A program made the translations under genes and the position numbers. A stretch of 64,000 nucleotides of DNA, taken from the NCBI RefSeq assembly GCF_019112545.1, contig NW_025064889.1:350217-414216 (forward strand), written 5' to 3'. Under the pieces are notes generated by a model. It was not told where the DNA came from, did no database searches, and saw nothing but the letters and a program-made list of their open reading frames with translations. Positions 24,598 to 36,057 of the stretch are shown here, one piece after another. The stretch comes from Guyanagaster necrorhizus. Its lineage: Eukaryota; Basidiomycota; Agaricomycetes; Agaricales; Physalacriaceae. How positions within the stretch are numbered: the stretch's first letter is position 1; every line of letters starts with the position of its first letter.

Positions 24598-26416
24598 GGC
24601 GGAAGTGATGATGGTGGTAGTGGCGTGAGTCTGGTAGACGGATGATGAAATTGCCGATTTTGGCACCACTGTTACGTCATGAATCGCCTTTCGCCATCTT
24701 CTGGCGCTCCGAACGCATACATTTCTTTTACTGCCAACTGTGACAATATTGGTGAACTACATTCTGCGAAAAACGGATCCCTACACTCGTCAGCCATGTC
24801 GACTTGTTATCGTCTTCATGGAGCGTCGCGAAACTGGTCAAAGGAATGCATGCGACGTGCCGAATAATCTCAGGAATAGCTTTTTCTATATTCTCCCAAT
24901 ATTCATATAACATTGCCGGTGAAGATCCTGAGGTAATCGAAGGATAAATATCTCGCGATACTCTTGCAAGTCTCGCTTCTGTTGACATCCTCGCACTGAT
25001 CCCACTCTTGTCTCATATCGCCTCGCTGGTGGTCTCACAACCGAAAATGTAGTCGTTTCTATCCGAGCGCTTCTCAGCTTTGCTGGGAGAGGTTTTTATG
25101 GGAGTAGAGGGTCTTCAGTGTGCAACTACCAAAGTTCAACCGCATTCTGTTCCTTCCGCCAGATGGCCTCAGTTTCATAAGACCTTCCCAATGCTCGTCC
25201 TTAAGTGTGGGCCCAGAACATACCCAGGGTGTGCGACTACCGTTCGAAACCTCGACACATTCTATGGCGTCCATTGTATGGACACTGCCGTGTAATGCTG
25301 CTTACATACCGATGGCTTTTCGTGGATTGGGTGTTCGAAAGCAACATCTGACGTGTTTGCCGTCTCAGGGACAGCGGTCAGAATAAAAACTCCTTCCTTC
25401 CTACACAATCTGGGAGGTTTACTTCCAGGTGGGAACTTACATAAAGGCGAAGCCATGGAGTTAAACAATTTCTGGCGGTTGGATCTAAGAAGACACTTGG
25501 AACTAGCCAAGATCACTCACTCAGAACGACGAGGGCCTGGAAGACAGACAATGAAGACACACTGGGCCCCGCATAAGACGCGATATAAAATGAAAAATGT
25601 AAGTTGATCGCCATCGTCAGTGCTACGCCGTTCTCATGCAGATGTCAGGAAACTAGTGCCGACAGAGAATCAAATGCCGAAGACCCGAAGACCCGAAGAC
25701 CCTTCACATCGTGACACTTAAAAAAGTGTTTTGTTTTGCGAAGATGCGAAGTGCCAGATAGTCCCGCAGCAGTTACTGCCTCCGCTTGTTCCTTGACGCT
25801 GAAGGGATGGCTGTTTCATTCGAATCCAAACCATAGCTGTAAGGCTGACCGTGGAAATTTTGTTCTAACATTTCGCTCTGAACGCAGATTTACACACTAA
25901 GTTGTCTGTCGTCTATGACAACTCGACTGACCTGTGGATGAGGCTGATCGATGGTGCTTCAGAGGGTATTTTTTGGTTAAGTTGCTTCGGCCGCGTCCTC
26001 AGAGCGCGTGTATCCGACTATGACCGACGGAAGTATGTCCGTTACTGGGGTTTCCCTGGCCCCGGTTGCGACAGTAATATTCGGATAAATGCCTTCTCCT
26101 CGTTCCGAGTCTAACTTGACCGTATTTCTCATTTTGTTGTGAATGTGACTAGCGTGAAGTGTAAACAAGTCACACAAGTTATTTCATGAGGCCAGAAGCC
26201 AATGTCAAGACTGCTTATTCAATGCACAACAAAGATTTTGAGCTGACATTATAATCAATGAGTGGTATCACCTCGGGCTCGGGCACCCAGGTGTTTATCA
26301 CGAACGCCAACGATGCCTACTTATCTATGCACAAATCCCAGGAACATTTCAAGGTATTGTCTTATTTTGTAAGCTACGACATGTAATACCCCAATCCTAA
26401 CAGGTCTATCACACTA
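24598..26416. other. Intergenic with unassigned open frames
   Basis: 1.8 kb without a recognised gene. On the minus strand, frames at 25607-24728 can be chained through plausible introns (for instance DVAFEHPIHEKPS then NVSRFRTVVAHPGYVLGPHL, and a downstream frame starting MSTEARLARVSRDIYPSI), but I cannot name a family and the chain could be accidental. A short 8-bp tandem repeat lies at 25677-25702. An ATG at 26258 opens a 32-codon frame that does not join in frame to the F-box exon. Confidence 0.35.
25677..25702. repeat. 8-bp tandem repeat, about three copies
   Basis: The unit ccgaagac is repeated just over three times in a non-coding stretch. No function is apparent. Confidence 0.8.
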
Positions 26417-27722
26417 ATGCCCAAGATTGTCCATTCCAAACTGCCCAACGAAACATGGGATACGATTATTGATTTTCTGCATTCGGACCATCCGTCGCTT
26501 GCGGTCTGCAGTCTTGTTTGCAGGCCATGGCTCCCCACGAGTCGATATCACCTGTTCAACAGAATAGTGTTTCGATCTCAACATAGCCAGCAGAAATTCT
26601 TGAGATCGACGACTGGCATGACAATGCAGGATTGCAGGTTCGGGGGGTACACCCGCCGCCTCGAGCTGTATGGAAACTGCGCCAAAAGTCCCTGGGTCCC
26701 AGATAGAACAACGTTGTTCTATTGGGATTTGTGCGAGGGCATTGTCTCGCGACTCCCCCTCTTCTCCGCAGTCACTTCCCTCCACCTAAGCGGCATCAAT
26801 TGGGATCAGATGCGCGATATCGTCGTTCCTTCTGTGATGTCTATATTCGCGAGCATCACCGAATTGGATTTGACTGATATGCTCTGGGGGGACCCCGTCT
26901 GTCTCATCCAGTTTGTGGCGGCGTTCCCCATGCTAGAACAGCTTCGCATATGTGCTGGTGGATTGACGACGGATGAGCCCCTTGAGAGGGTAGCCTGCTA
27001 TAAGCTGGGAACGCGCCTTCGTCGTTTGGTTCTTAGAGCTATTCTCATTGAAAATCGCGTGGCGAATTTCGGCTATCTTTTCATGTGGTTGTCAATGCAG
27101 CATCCTCCACTTGACTATCTCGAAATTGACATGACCTTTCACTCCCCCCTGTTGCTCTCTAGCGGTCTTCCAACCGATGGAGCGGGGTTCATTCGCAACC
27201 TTCGCGATGTCCGCCATTTTGTAGTGGCACCACCACAAATGGAGAGGTTGATCACTCGTGAGTTTCCTGAATTTTGAAATATGGAGGCCTCGTTATTGAT
27301 TGATCTATCGGGATGAAGCTGCACAACAAGTCTTGGATCTCTCACATTGGGCTAATTTGCGCGTATTGCATTACCGACAGTACCCCTCAGATGTGCTTTA
27401 TCCGTGGCAGCATCATTTGCAGCGGTCTGTGTACAATATAACGCAGTTACAGGAGCTGAAGATACAATTGTCTTTTGGATTGTACGATTCGACACCTCTC
27501 ATTGGTGTCTTCCACTGGGAAGAGCTAGATAACGTTTTGTCAAATCTGCCAAATCTAGTCGTGGTGCAATTCGCTTTGAAGGGAATAGAGTCAGAAACTG
27601 CAGACTTGAAGGGTGAAAAACGGCTCCTTAGTTATAAGCTCCCTCGATGCGCTTCTCGAGGTCTCTTGTCCGTAACAGAGGTAGTCGATGATTATGGTGC
27701 GTGGCTCCTTTCTGACGACTAA
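26417..27722 (+). CDS. F-box domain protein
   Basis: The start MPKIVHSKLPNETWDTIIDF runs directly into an F-box, with CSLVCRPWLPTSRYHLFNRI following, so the F-box covers roughly residues 8-48. The remainder has the leucine-rich, variable sequence usual for the large expanded F-box families of Agaricomycetes (for example VTSLHLSGINWDQMRDIVVP, ELDLTDMLWGD). F-box proteins bind Skp1 and bring targets to SCF ubiquitin ligases; the target is unknown. One intron near 27257-27317 joins a second exon coding VLDLSHWANLRVLHYRQYP. The exact acceptor is a choice among close AG sites. The gene ends 158 bp from the convergent DUF6533 gene. The sequence looks intact. Confidence 0.85.
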
Positions 27723-27880
27723 CCGATGTGCTTAAGAATGGCTGGCCTCAGTTTGAAGTAACAGACCGCTTGTCGAATACATTGGACCTAATATTCCATT
27801 GTATCACTGAAAGCTACTTGTTCAGAGATAGCTTAGATAGACCGTTAATCATGAAAGCTAATACACGAGCGACCAATTCT

Positions 27881-29767
27881 TTAGGCAGGGCACTCTTCTG
27901 ATAGGAGATCAGTTGTTTGTGTTCTCAGAGTACCTGGGTGTACGAATTCAAGCGTATCATTCCACGTCGGAGTGGCGCTCTCCCCGAGGACACGCGACCG
28001 GAGATTGAGGATGAGGTGTGCTCCCTGCCAAGTCACTAGTAGGTCAATAAGGAAAACGAACCGGTCAGAATCGGTGCGTACAGAATAAGAATAAAATGCC
28101 ATGGTCCAGCTGCGAATCCGGTTAGTGTATGCATGGTCGTTTGTAAAATTAAGACTTACGGTAGAAATGCCGATTGTATAGGGCCGCTTACAGCGAAGGA
28201 AGGAATCATACCAATAACAAGCGCCGCTATTGGCGATGAGATTTTTTTCTTTGATCGGGCAACACAGAATTAAAACATACCGGCAATCCTGTCGATCACG
28301 GAGAAAAGATTCAGGACACGGAGACGCTTCCAATGGGGAAAGGAAAATGACTCACAATGCAAAGAAAACGCTACCATCTGTAACAAAGGCCATCAACAGT
28401 GGAGAAATAGACTTGAGCTCGTGTATTTTCTTCAACGTAATGCTGCCGTTCAAAGACCTATGAGTCTGGAATAGTTTCCATAACGTCAGTCCCAGGAAAA
28501 CGACTGTGAAATGGGTCAGGCCAGGCGCCTCGTAAATACAGTCATATCAACACGAACGGGCCAGAGTCAAGTTGGGAACGCTTTTATCCGAGGGTGTTAA
28601 GAAACGTCTGTAAGTAGAAAGTAAAACAAAACGTACTATGCGGATAGAACGAATTGAAATTGCGGAACCGGCGCTGTGCAGCCTTGCCAAGGGGATGGTA
28701 CGGAATACACCCCGGCAGCAAGATCGATGGCCAGCCTAGAACATGCATAAAGAGCACCCTACGAGTAGATGTGTAGCGCATGACTAGTTCTCCGTTGATG
28801 AAAACCCACCGTTGCGTCACCTATCGGAAATTAAGTTCGCTTTCAGTAATTTGAACCAGGTGCCGTACCGATAACGAAGAGAACCATGAAAGTCAGTACT
28901 AGTACATGCATGTAAGTGTTTCAACACGCAAAGACCGACATGTTCACGTACACCATCTATTCCGGTTGTATAACGAGAAGACCCGAAGAAGCAGGATGAT
29001 GTCCAATATTATGATCACGAAAGAGGGACCGCCGCTAGTATGGGTTTAGTTTACAGAGTTAGCACAAAGGCACGACCCACTCACATTAAAGACCAATACC
29101 AGTAGGCTTGACAGCTAGGACGATGGCGTTAAGAGGTAAACCTTAAAGGTAGACGCCATAACATACAACTGCACGGAACGGTATCTTTGTCAGCCAAGTC
29201 ATTCAGGGTAGCTAATCAAACTCACTCTTTTGGGAATGTCAGTAGCAAGGGACACTATGGGGTACTCATGTGAGATATGCGGTGATAGCAAGAACTCTGC
29301 AAAAGACCCGTACTGATGTTTGCCCCACTGGAAGCATGGTCATTTGTTCATCCAAGATGGGAAGATTGAACAGGATTACTGACATGAGATAGAGAAAAGG
29401 ATAGTAACGGGCGAGGAAATAGATCAACTTGGGTATCGACCATTGAGAACTTTGAGGAGTCAGAAGCCATGCCAATAGGCGTATCAATCATTAGACTCAC
29501 ATCCAGATGTAGTTAACCTAGGGCACGGCTATTCAGAGAGACTACAATGATAAGAATACCGACGGCGTACTTCATCCCCGAGTGAAAGAATAATGTCCCA
29601 TGTCAAGAAAGACAACGCCGAAACTACGTAGTCATTATCAGAGAAAAAAAAAGAAAGGGTGCGCCACGACACGCACCATACGAATAACTGCTCTTTTTGT
29701 TCTCGTAAAGGTTGTTGACAAAGGCCTGGAACGCGGCGATCGCAGCGGAAGCATCCGCATCCGACAT
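27881..29767 (-). CDS. DUF6533 multi-pass membrane protein
   Basis: The ATG at 29767 gives MSDADASAAIAAFQAFVNNL. The DUF6533 signature follows: VVSALSFLTWDIILSLGDEV, and after an intron WSIPKLIYFLARYYPFLYL. Further exons contain FVIIILDIILLLRVFSLYNR and a C-terminal span with LIDLLVTWQGAHLILNLRSR, both typical of the family. DUF6533 proteins are basidiomycete integral membrane proteins of unknown role with about seven spans. Several short introns lie between 28340 and 29260, and their exact borders are uncertain because exons there are small. The C-terminus is LLSEECPA. Confidence 0.75.
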
Positions 29768-31796
29768 TTTTAATCAAAGTGGAATTCGAAGTGGCGGGTG
29801 TGACGGTTGAAAGTGAGGGATATCTGTTGGGCGAATCCCATGGACTTGCACCAAAGCTAATGTAGGAAGTGCATCCAGGTTCATCGGAGCACAGCCCTGA
29901 CTCTGAAGCAGGGTTAGCTTGCTGCGTCAAGATAGGGATGATGCAATCATTGGATCAAACACCTTTGCGGAGCTTCCGGACCGAGACAGAATTGCCAAAT
30001 ATTGTGAGATGTTAGCCAAATACTGGCCCATTTTTTTCACTTCCTCCAACGCTTTGTCGACAATGAAATGAAGGCCCGAACGACAAGAATTGGGGATGCC
30101 TAGGTCTTTGGCTAAAGTTTCGAGAGCTTCAGTAGGGCAAAAATCTTTCTCTCCAGTTGGATTTGGCTAAAAGCGTTTTAACAGATTTCTGCATTCTTCA
30201 GGGAATTATGCTACAACCCTAGAAATACACATAGAGCTCATCTAGAAAAGATATATGATGGCCTTTTAGAACCGTGTCTGTAAGAATTTTTCATAGTTTT
30301 CCAGCGCGTCGAGTTTCACCATTATTCTAGGGCGAATAAATCCCACTACGTCCGTGGCACCCATAGTAGTCTATCCACCGTACAGGTTCAATATCACGAT
30401 TACTCCAATTTCGCTATTCCCGACTTTTTTTCTGGCCTTGGTGTGTCCAGCATTGCCCTTCTCTCTACCCCAACTCAAATTTGCCAGGATACGTCCTCGC
30501 CCATCTCCATCCGTGCCAGTCGTCCTACAACCTGAAATCCCTTACCCAACTACTCAGCCAATACTCTGAATGGTGCCGTATCTCTGCATTGCTCCTTGAG
30601 GTGAACCCGCCAACGGTCGTCCAGCTTCTCTGGTCCATGAAATGTCGTAGATTCAGTCTCGCGTCAAGCGTAGCAGCAGGCAGGGGTGATGGGCGCGAGG
30701 ACGTCCGGGAGGAACGCGTCAAGTCACTCGAGGCCGTCTGGCACGATCCGTTGACAAATCCTACTCCTGTGCAGCAGAAACACGCGCTGGAAGGGACGTG
30801 CAAAATAGTGGATCCATCCGCCGAACTTTTTGGTACACCGTGGGGGCACTGCGGTGAAAGCGTATCCTTTGCTTCGTGCGTATATTTCTGTTGATAATGA
30901 TATTACTGTTAACTGACAATTTGAGGACATCTAGACTCTTCGAAACAATCCATAGCGCGTCGCCGCTTGCCACCCTCGCGTTAAGCGTCAAATCGATGAC
31001 CTGCATGATTCCAGGAACGAATATCGTCCCGGTTCAAGTCATTCCGCATCTCAATCGCTTCTCCGATATCGTCGAGGTCCTTCGTGTTTCTGGATCATTA
31101 CGTCCGATGTGTCTCAACTGTCAACATCTGGCGAGGGGGAGAATCAAAGACTACGCTTATTCTTTTATGGCAGAGGATTATTGCATCCACGCTGCAATGT
31201 AGTCAGATGTCCCTTGCATATCCGCATTAGAAATTGGCCCAGAGTCAAAAGAATATCAATGGTGTGCTTACGGTTGCTACCGCTCTATCGTCAGGTCTAG
31301 TATGTATTCAGTTTGCTGGGGTAACTCTAACATAGCAACCCATGGTTCCTGAGCTCCTTCATCCGACCTTATCTCCTTGGTTCCACAAGTACCCAAACCC
31401 AAATGCCAAACAACGGATTCGGGCCTTTTCACTCCGGCTTTCCCCAACAATACGCCTCCATCAGCTTCAGCAGACCGTCTAGTCTTCGACCAGATATCTT
31501 GTAGTATTTTGAGGGAGGTTTACCAGGGAACTTCTTCAAAACAACCTTTCGTTGATCCTCAAGCTCGTCAAATCGGGGGGGTGAATATCCAAAATACGCA
31601 ACAGCGCTGGACAAGGTCTACCACGATTTCTCTCCTCGAGCAAGGGACGTGATGCCCTTGCCCCCACTCCACCCTCTCATTCAAATCACCGAGTTATCGA
31701 CTGCCCGTAGCTACGTCGTCGGGATTCCATTGTCGAGAATGAGACCAGAACTTCGGCAATCGTCGATTAGGAAGTGCACTCGGGATGTGGAAGTTA
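29768..31796. other. Region without a confirmed gene; unassigned open frames
   Basis: 2 kb upstream of the DUF6533 gene. A plus-strand frame at 30481-30894 contains PTPVQQKHALEGTCKIVDP and AELFGTPWGHCGES. A further plus frame at 30900-31202 contains IVPVQVIPHLNRFSDIVEVL. These could be exons of one gene, but I do not recognise a family and no clean exon chain from start to stop emerges. A minus-strand frame at 31429-31614 reads PRFDELEDQRKVVLKKFPG. Given the two relics just downstream, this part may also be gene debris. Confidence 0.3.
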
Positions 31797-31990
31797 TGTT
31801 TGGCGAGGTCTTGGGGTTACCATCCAGTGCCTCTTTGACTGGGGGACGGTCAGCCCGGTCTGGAACAGTTCTGATTGAGATACAGTCGAGGGCGATAGCG
31901 ACGAGGGGGCGCGCTGGTGGAAAGGCTGGTTTCCCATGATCATGTGGTAAACGAGGTAGTGCGCAATATGAAGGTAAAGGGATACGCGCT
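31797..31990 (-). pseudogene. Wax-synthase-like gene fragment (decayed)
   Basis: Read on the minus strand, this segment resembles the N-terminal third of the wax-synthase-like gene at 21423-22666. It keeps LVYHMIMG against LVYHTTTG, and SELFQTGLTVPQ against MELFQTGQIIPQ. The nucleotide run that in the intact gene codes TSQRGIGW is also kept, here in a shifted frame (SKRHWMV). Segments between these are deleted, and the reading frame changes, so no acyltransferase could be made. No catalytic His exon was found next to it. I infer a truncated duplicate of a family member, not necessarily of the neighbouring copy. Confidence 0.6.
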
Positions 31991-32589
31991 CGTCAGTCAT
32001 CTCGGTTATTAGACCCAAACAACAACCCCCTGGAGACATCCTGATCCTGTCAAGAGAGCAGTAGTCGTGGCACCCTGTGAGAGCGAGCAAATAAATGTCA
32101 TACGTCGTAGGAATGGCGTAATCTATGGTCAAGGTTCAAAAGTAGATATATACTGAGTACCTTTAAGTGCCTGAGCTGCTTGAATACGGCTCCAACATCT
32201 CAGTAACCCGGTTCCAATGTCGCCATGAAAATACTAGTCCTCACCGAAAAGTAGGAATGATTTTAGGTACGCTTTGTACAGGAAAGATAGATGATTTTAC
32301 AAATCTAGTTAGGCACGTATCATACCATAAATAGTCTTGATTTTGGGGTGGAGAGAGAAGTTTCTACCTACGCGGTCTCTCCGGAGAATGCAGGAATGAG
32401 ATGACGCTCTGAAAGAGAGCCTTCTTCACTCAGAGAATGAGTCTAGAGCAGGAAGAAACTCGAAGTGAAGGATTCCCTTGGAATCACAGTCGGCGAGCCT
32501 ACTACGGTAGAGTTTCTCCGAGTGGGCTAGCTTGTGATAGTAGACAGAGAATTTTATCACTTGCAAGCGCGAGAGATATGAAGATGCTA
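31991..32589. other. Non-coding spacer
   Basis: About 600 bp between the two relics. Only short frames; nothing recognised. Confidence 0.4.
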
Positions 32590-32995
32590 AAGCCTAGGCG
32601 AGGGATTCCCACTGATCGTCACTGAGGCTATCTAGGACGCCGACGCCAAGCGAGAACGACAGCGATTCCATGAACGGCGATCGGATTCGTGATAGTAGCA
32701 TAAAGGCGGTGGAAAGCTTGGTACAGCCGCAAGCTTCCCAGCCAACTTGACGAAAGTGAAGGGACTGGAGAATTGTGAGACCAGAAAGAATGAAGAAGCC
32801 GTCGATGTTGCACGGAGCGAGTTTGAGAGTGTTTCAAAGATGGAAGCAGCTTGCGAGGAGCCAAGATTTGCACACGAGGCTACAAGAAATAAGCGAGGCC
32901 CCGTCCACATGAAGTCGATGACGAAATCGGAGAGCTCTGGTGGTAAGATTTGGTTGGGCAGCCAGCACCTAACCGGTTGTACGATCTGCAGATGG
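32590..32995 (-). pseudogene. F-box gene relic with frameshift and internal stop
   Basis: On the minus strand one frame reads ILPPELSDFVIDF, the start of an F-box. The other half of the box, VDGASLISCSLVCKSWLLAS, continues at the same point but in a different frame. It is soon interrupted by a TGA (after CFHL) and then resumes as NTLKLAPCNIDGFF, LQSLHFRQVGWEACGCTKLS and RSPFMESLSFSLGVGVLDSL. This matches the layout of basidiomycete F-box proteins (F-box, then a beta-rich/LRR-like part), so the segment is a decayed F-box gene. A plus-strand frame of 159 codons at 32747-33226 overlaps it and is judged a shadow. Confidence 0.6.
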
Positions 32996-33227
32996 ATCCC
33001 TTTCGACTACAAGGAAGACATTGGGAGATATCGCTTTTTTGTGTATCGCAGGGAGATGGGGGTCCGAGTGCAAGAGTGTACCCAAATTGAACTTCACGCC
33101 GTTGTCCCGGGCCACGTGATCGCGGCCCTTTACGTTTTCTGCCGAGGCGGTCTGAGTCCCTTTCTCACTTGGATATTGCCAGACGCGTCTGTTTATCTGT
33201 TGCGAACTGACATACCCATATCATAGG

Positions 33228-35035
33228 ATGACACCAGGTCCAACGGCCGACACAGATAACGACCCAGATGACGCGAAAAAGTTGCAGAAATGGCAGGAGG
33301 AACGTATCGCCCGACGGTTACGAGGAGAATATGAATCTGCTGCTCTCTATCTCTCGGAGCTGGTGTGTAGAATCCCTCTCTTTGGTGGCTAAATAAAGTC
33401 AACAGAAATCTCCTAGATACACAATAACCTCTCGACCCCATTGAATATCCACTCAGTACGGGTTGAAGGTGCCAAGAACACTCGAGGATCATTTCTTGGT
33501 TTTCTGATTGACCCTGTTCTGCTCTCTGAGCCTCATAACGATCTGCAATCAGTTCTGTACGCCGCACGATCCATTGCCGACGTCCTTCTCCGGACGGAAA
33601 CATTTAGCTCTGTAGAGACTCGCATAGAGCATGCAAGAGACGAGCTTGCGGGCCCCAGAGATGTCAATCTTGTATTCAAAACTCGCGAAAGAGGGAGATG
33701 GTTCGTCAAATCGGCTACGGAGTTTGGGAATAACGAGGGGAGCGCGGTATGTGGACCCGACATTTTTGTGTATGGATATCTGACGTTATTTTCAGAGCAT
33801 AACCGCACGTATACTCAACGTATTCGGTGGTGCAGAGTCCTTTGAGGCAAACATTTCTGCTGGAACAACTACGCGCAAATCTTTCCAAGGAACATTATCC
33901 GTGCCCACGACCTCTGACCTCAATTGTCGCGCCGATTTCACGGTGTTTGGGCTACATAGAGACCAAACAAGTTTTGCGAGCTGCTGGGAAGTCTTACGCG
34001 GCGCGAAAGCTGTTGTCAGGGTGAGCTAGGTCAGCTTGGTGCTTCTCATCTGAGCTATCGTTTTTATCGCCACCTATCCAGGGAGGGAAGCCAATTTCTG
34101 GGATGCACGAACTTGCCTACGGGGCAGTTTTTAGAAATATCGGCGGACTGACACCTTCTGCTTCGATGAGGTTCGTGTTACCCTGATTCCTGGCATTGAT
34201 TTCCTCACCGTTGAACAGCATTCGAGAAGCTGCTGGTACGACGTCCAAATCAGCAGTGTCATATAAGTATACAATCGATACGAGAGACGATCGGGTTATG
34301 TCGACACGCGGAATGTATGGTAAAATATACCAGGAACTCGCTGGATTAGGCGGCGACGCATCCTTCTATAAGGCAGAGGTCGAGAGCCAACTTTCACGGC
34401 CACTGTTACCAGGCGTCGTGAGTAACACGTCTTCCCCTGAACTCTGCTGAATTAGCACTTCTTCCCTGTTAGTCAGGATCGGTTGCCCTGCGCTCGGGTA
34501 TCGTCTGGGCCCTCTCAAGACCGACGTTGTTCTCGGATAGATTTCAGCTTGGCGGACCTCTGTCTGTGCGTTCATTCCAGTCAAATGGCTTAGGTCCAAG
34601 AGATGGACGTGAGTGCTTCCGTCACTACATGGATACTCCTTGTGATGTTAAAAAAAATCATGACAGCCGATTCCTTAGGTGGTGATATTTACTGGTCCGC
34701 AGGCCTCAGCATGATATCGAATATCCCGAAGAAGGCCCACTGGCCGGTCAAAACTCATGTCTGGTTGAATGCCGGGCGTCTAGATGCCATGGATCGATGT
34801 CAGATTCGCTTAATTTATCCGTTGAATGCTATTCATATCAGTCTTTTTAGCTCGTTCGGTGCTCGAGAACATTAGGGATACTGTTACGCGACCGTCGGTG
34901 TCGGCGGGCGTCGGTCTGATATATAAATTTGACCCCATTCGCGTGGAGGTCAATGTTGGTGTACCACTGGTAGCGAGTCGGAGCGACGGGACTAGACGAG
35001 GTGTGCAGGTCGGAATAGGGCTAGAATTTCTGTAA
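33228..35035 (+). CDS. sam50: SAM50, mitochondrial outer-membrane beta-barrel assembly protein (Omp85 family)
   Basis: The core channel of the sorting and assembly machinery, which inserts beta-barrel proteins into the mitochondrial outer membrane. MTPGPTADTDNDPDDAKKL starts a soluble N-terminus. An intron joins to NIHSVRVEGAKNTRGSFLG, the single POTRA domain, roughly residues 50-130. The barrel follows: SYKYTIDTRDDRVMSTRG, GIVWALSRPTLFSDRFQLGG, PLSVRSFQSNGLGPRD (the loop-6 region), GGDIYWSAGLSMISNIP, THVWLNAGRLDAMD, and the last strands SAGVGLIYKFDPIRVEVNVG and GVQVGIGLEFL, which end the protein as expected for the beta-signal. Loop 6 has VRSF where many family members have VRGF. Six or more short introns are used; the exons at 33790-34190 are the hardest to delimit. 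Confidence 0.9.
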
Positions 35036-35311
35036 AAACTCAAAAAACCTGAGACGGCAACCGCCAAATATTTGGACCGTCAATTCGCCTGCCGGCGGCC
35101 CAACGCTAGTTTCATCACTACTATCGTTTTGAAGCCAGGGGAACTGCTAACCGATTCAATGGAATCGACCTTTCTACACAAAATACAACTGTGGTGCCTG
35201 TTTCGTCCAAGAGATTGGGTGATTAGGAATACTCGACTTCTACAGGTCTTGTTGATGTGGGCCCGCGACATATCACTCACTGTTCGTCCTTTTTACTGAC
35301 CACTTGGTAGG

Positions 35312-35950
35312 AGTAAATCCCGTCTACAAATTTCTGTGCTTCTATTCTGGCCATACCCTTGGAAATTTCGTCCTTCATTACTCTCCGTACCTGAGCTGCA
35401 GGCGAGCCCGGGAATCATAGCGAAGCACAGGCAGGATATGGAGATGATCGGTCTCAAATGGACCAGCCTGTTCTGCCTCCGTGATACTCCACTATGTACG
35501 CTTTATCGCCTCTATGAATGCACTGTCGATTTCGACGAGGACGAGATGATGATGGAATCCCAATATTGGTTCCACAACCAGCCAACCTGGCGCCTCGTCG
35601 ACATTCCAGATCCAAAGGATCCTGACGCCACCCGATACGCCATCCTGGCGGCCATGGCTGAAGCACTCGTGCAGGCCTTCAATTATAAAATTTCCCTTGG
35701 AATCCGCAGGGGGATTACCCGTGATGATCCTTTTCTCGTGAGCAAGTACAAGGACGATGCCAATCCACCATGGGAGGAGTGTCCTTCCTGGACTGCCAAT
35801 GCGGGCCGCCTCCCGCAGGTTCTACAATTATATCCTCCCATTCCATTTGGCGATAGCGGGCCAGAGCTCGAACCTATCATTGTAACAGGCACAAACCCAT
35901 TCTTGCTGCGCAACATTCGGGCAAATACTAACCAGTTACGAAACATATGA
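35312..35950 (+). CDS. Conserved fungal protein of unknown function (5' exon unresolved)
   Basis: An open frame runs from a possible acceptor at 35310 to the stop at 35948-35950. It contains VPELQASPGIIAKHRQDMEM, YECTVDFDEDEMM, TRYAILAAMAEALVQAFNYK and PIPFGDSGPELEPIIVTGTN. The first ATG in this frame is at 35438 and the sequence before it also looks coding, so an upstream exon between about 35050 and 35300 is likely but not found. I do not recognise a domain. Sequence character (charged, no repeats, one hydrophobic stretch near the front) suggests a real protein. Its stop is 107 bp from the convergent nucleotidyltransferase-like gene. Confidence 0.55.
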   Translation, partial: SKSRLQISVLLFWPYPWKFRPSLLSVPELQASPGIIAKHRQDMEMIGLKWTSLFCLRDTPLCTLYRLYECTVDFDEDEMMMESQYWFHNQPTWRLVDIPDPKDPDATRYAILAAMAEALVQAFNYKISLGIRRGITRDDPFLVSKYKDDANPPWEECPSWTANAGRLPQVLQLYPPIPFGDSGPELEPIIVTGTNPFLLRNIRANTNQLRNI

Positions 35951-36057
35951 ATTGCGTTTTAGAGTTCATAGTCATGGGTGTGTCCAACTAGTAAGTACCT
36001 ATTACTATTATACGAGAGCGTAAATTACTAAACTTGAGTATTATAGATTACTGACGA

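Noticed and set aside
30876..31202. Possible TPR/CHAT-type repeat (minus frame with DLDDIGEAIEMR)
   Set aside because: Only one weak unit is visible and the frame is soon broken; not enough to call a TPR protein.
32747..33226. 159-codon plus-strand open frame
   Set aside because: It is antisense to the F-box relic, whose similarity explains the sequence better. No motif is present in the plus frame.
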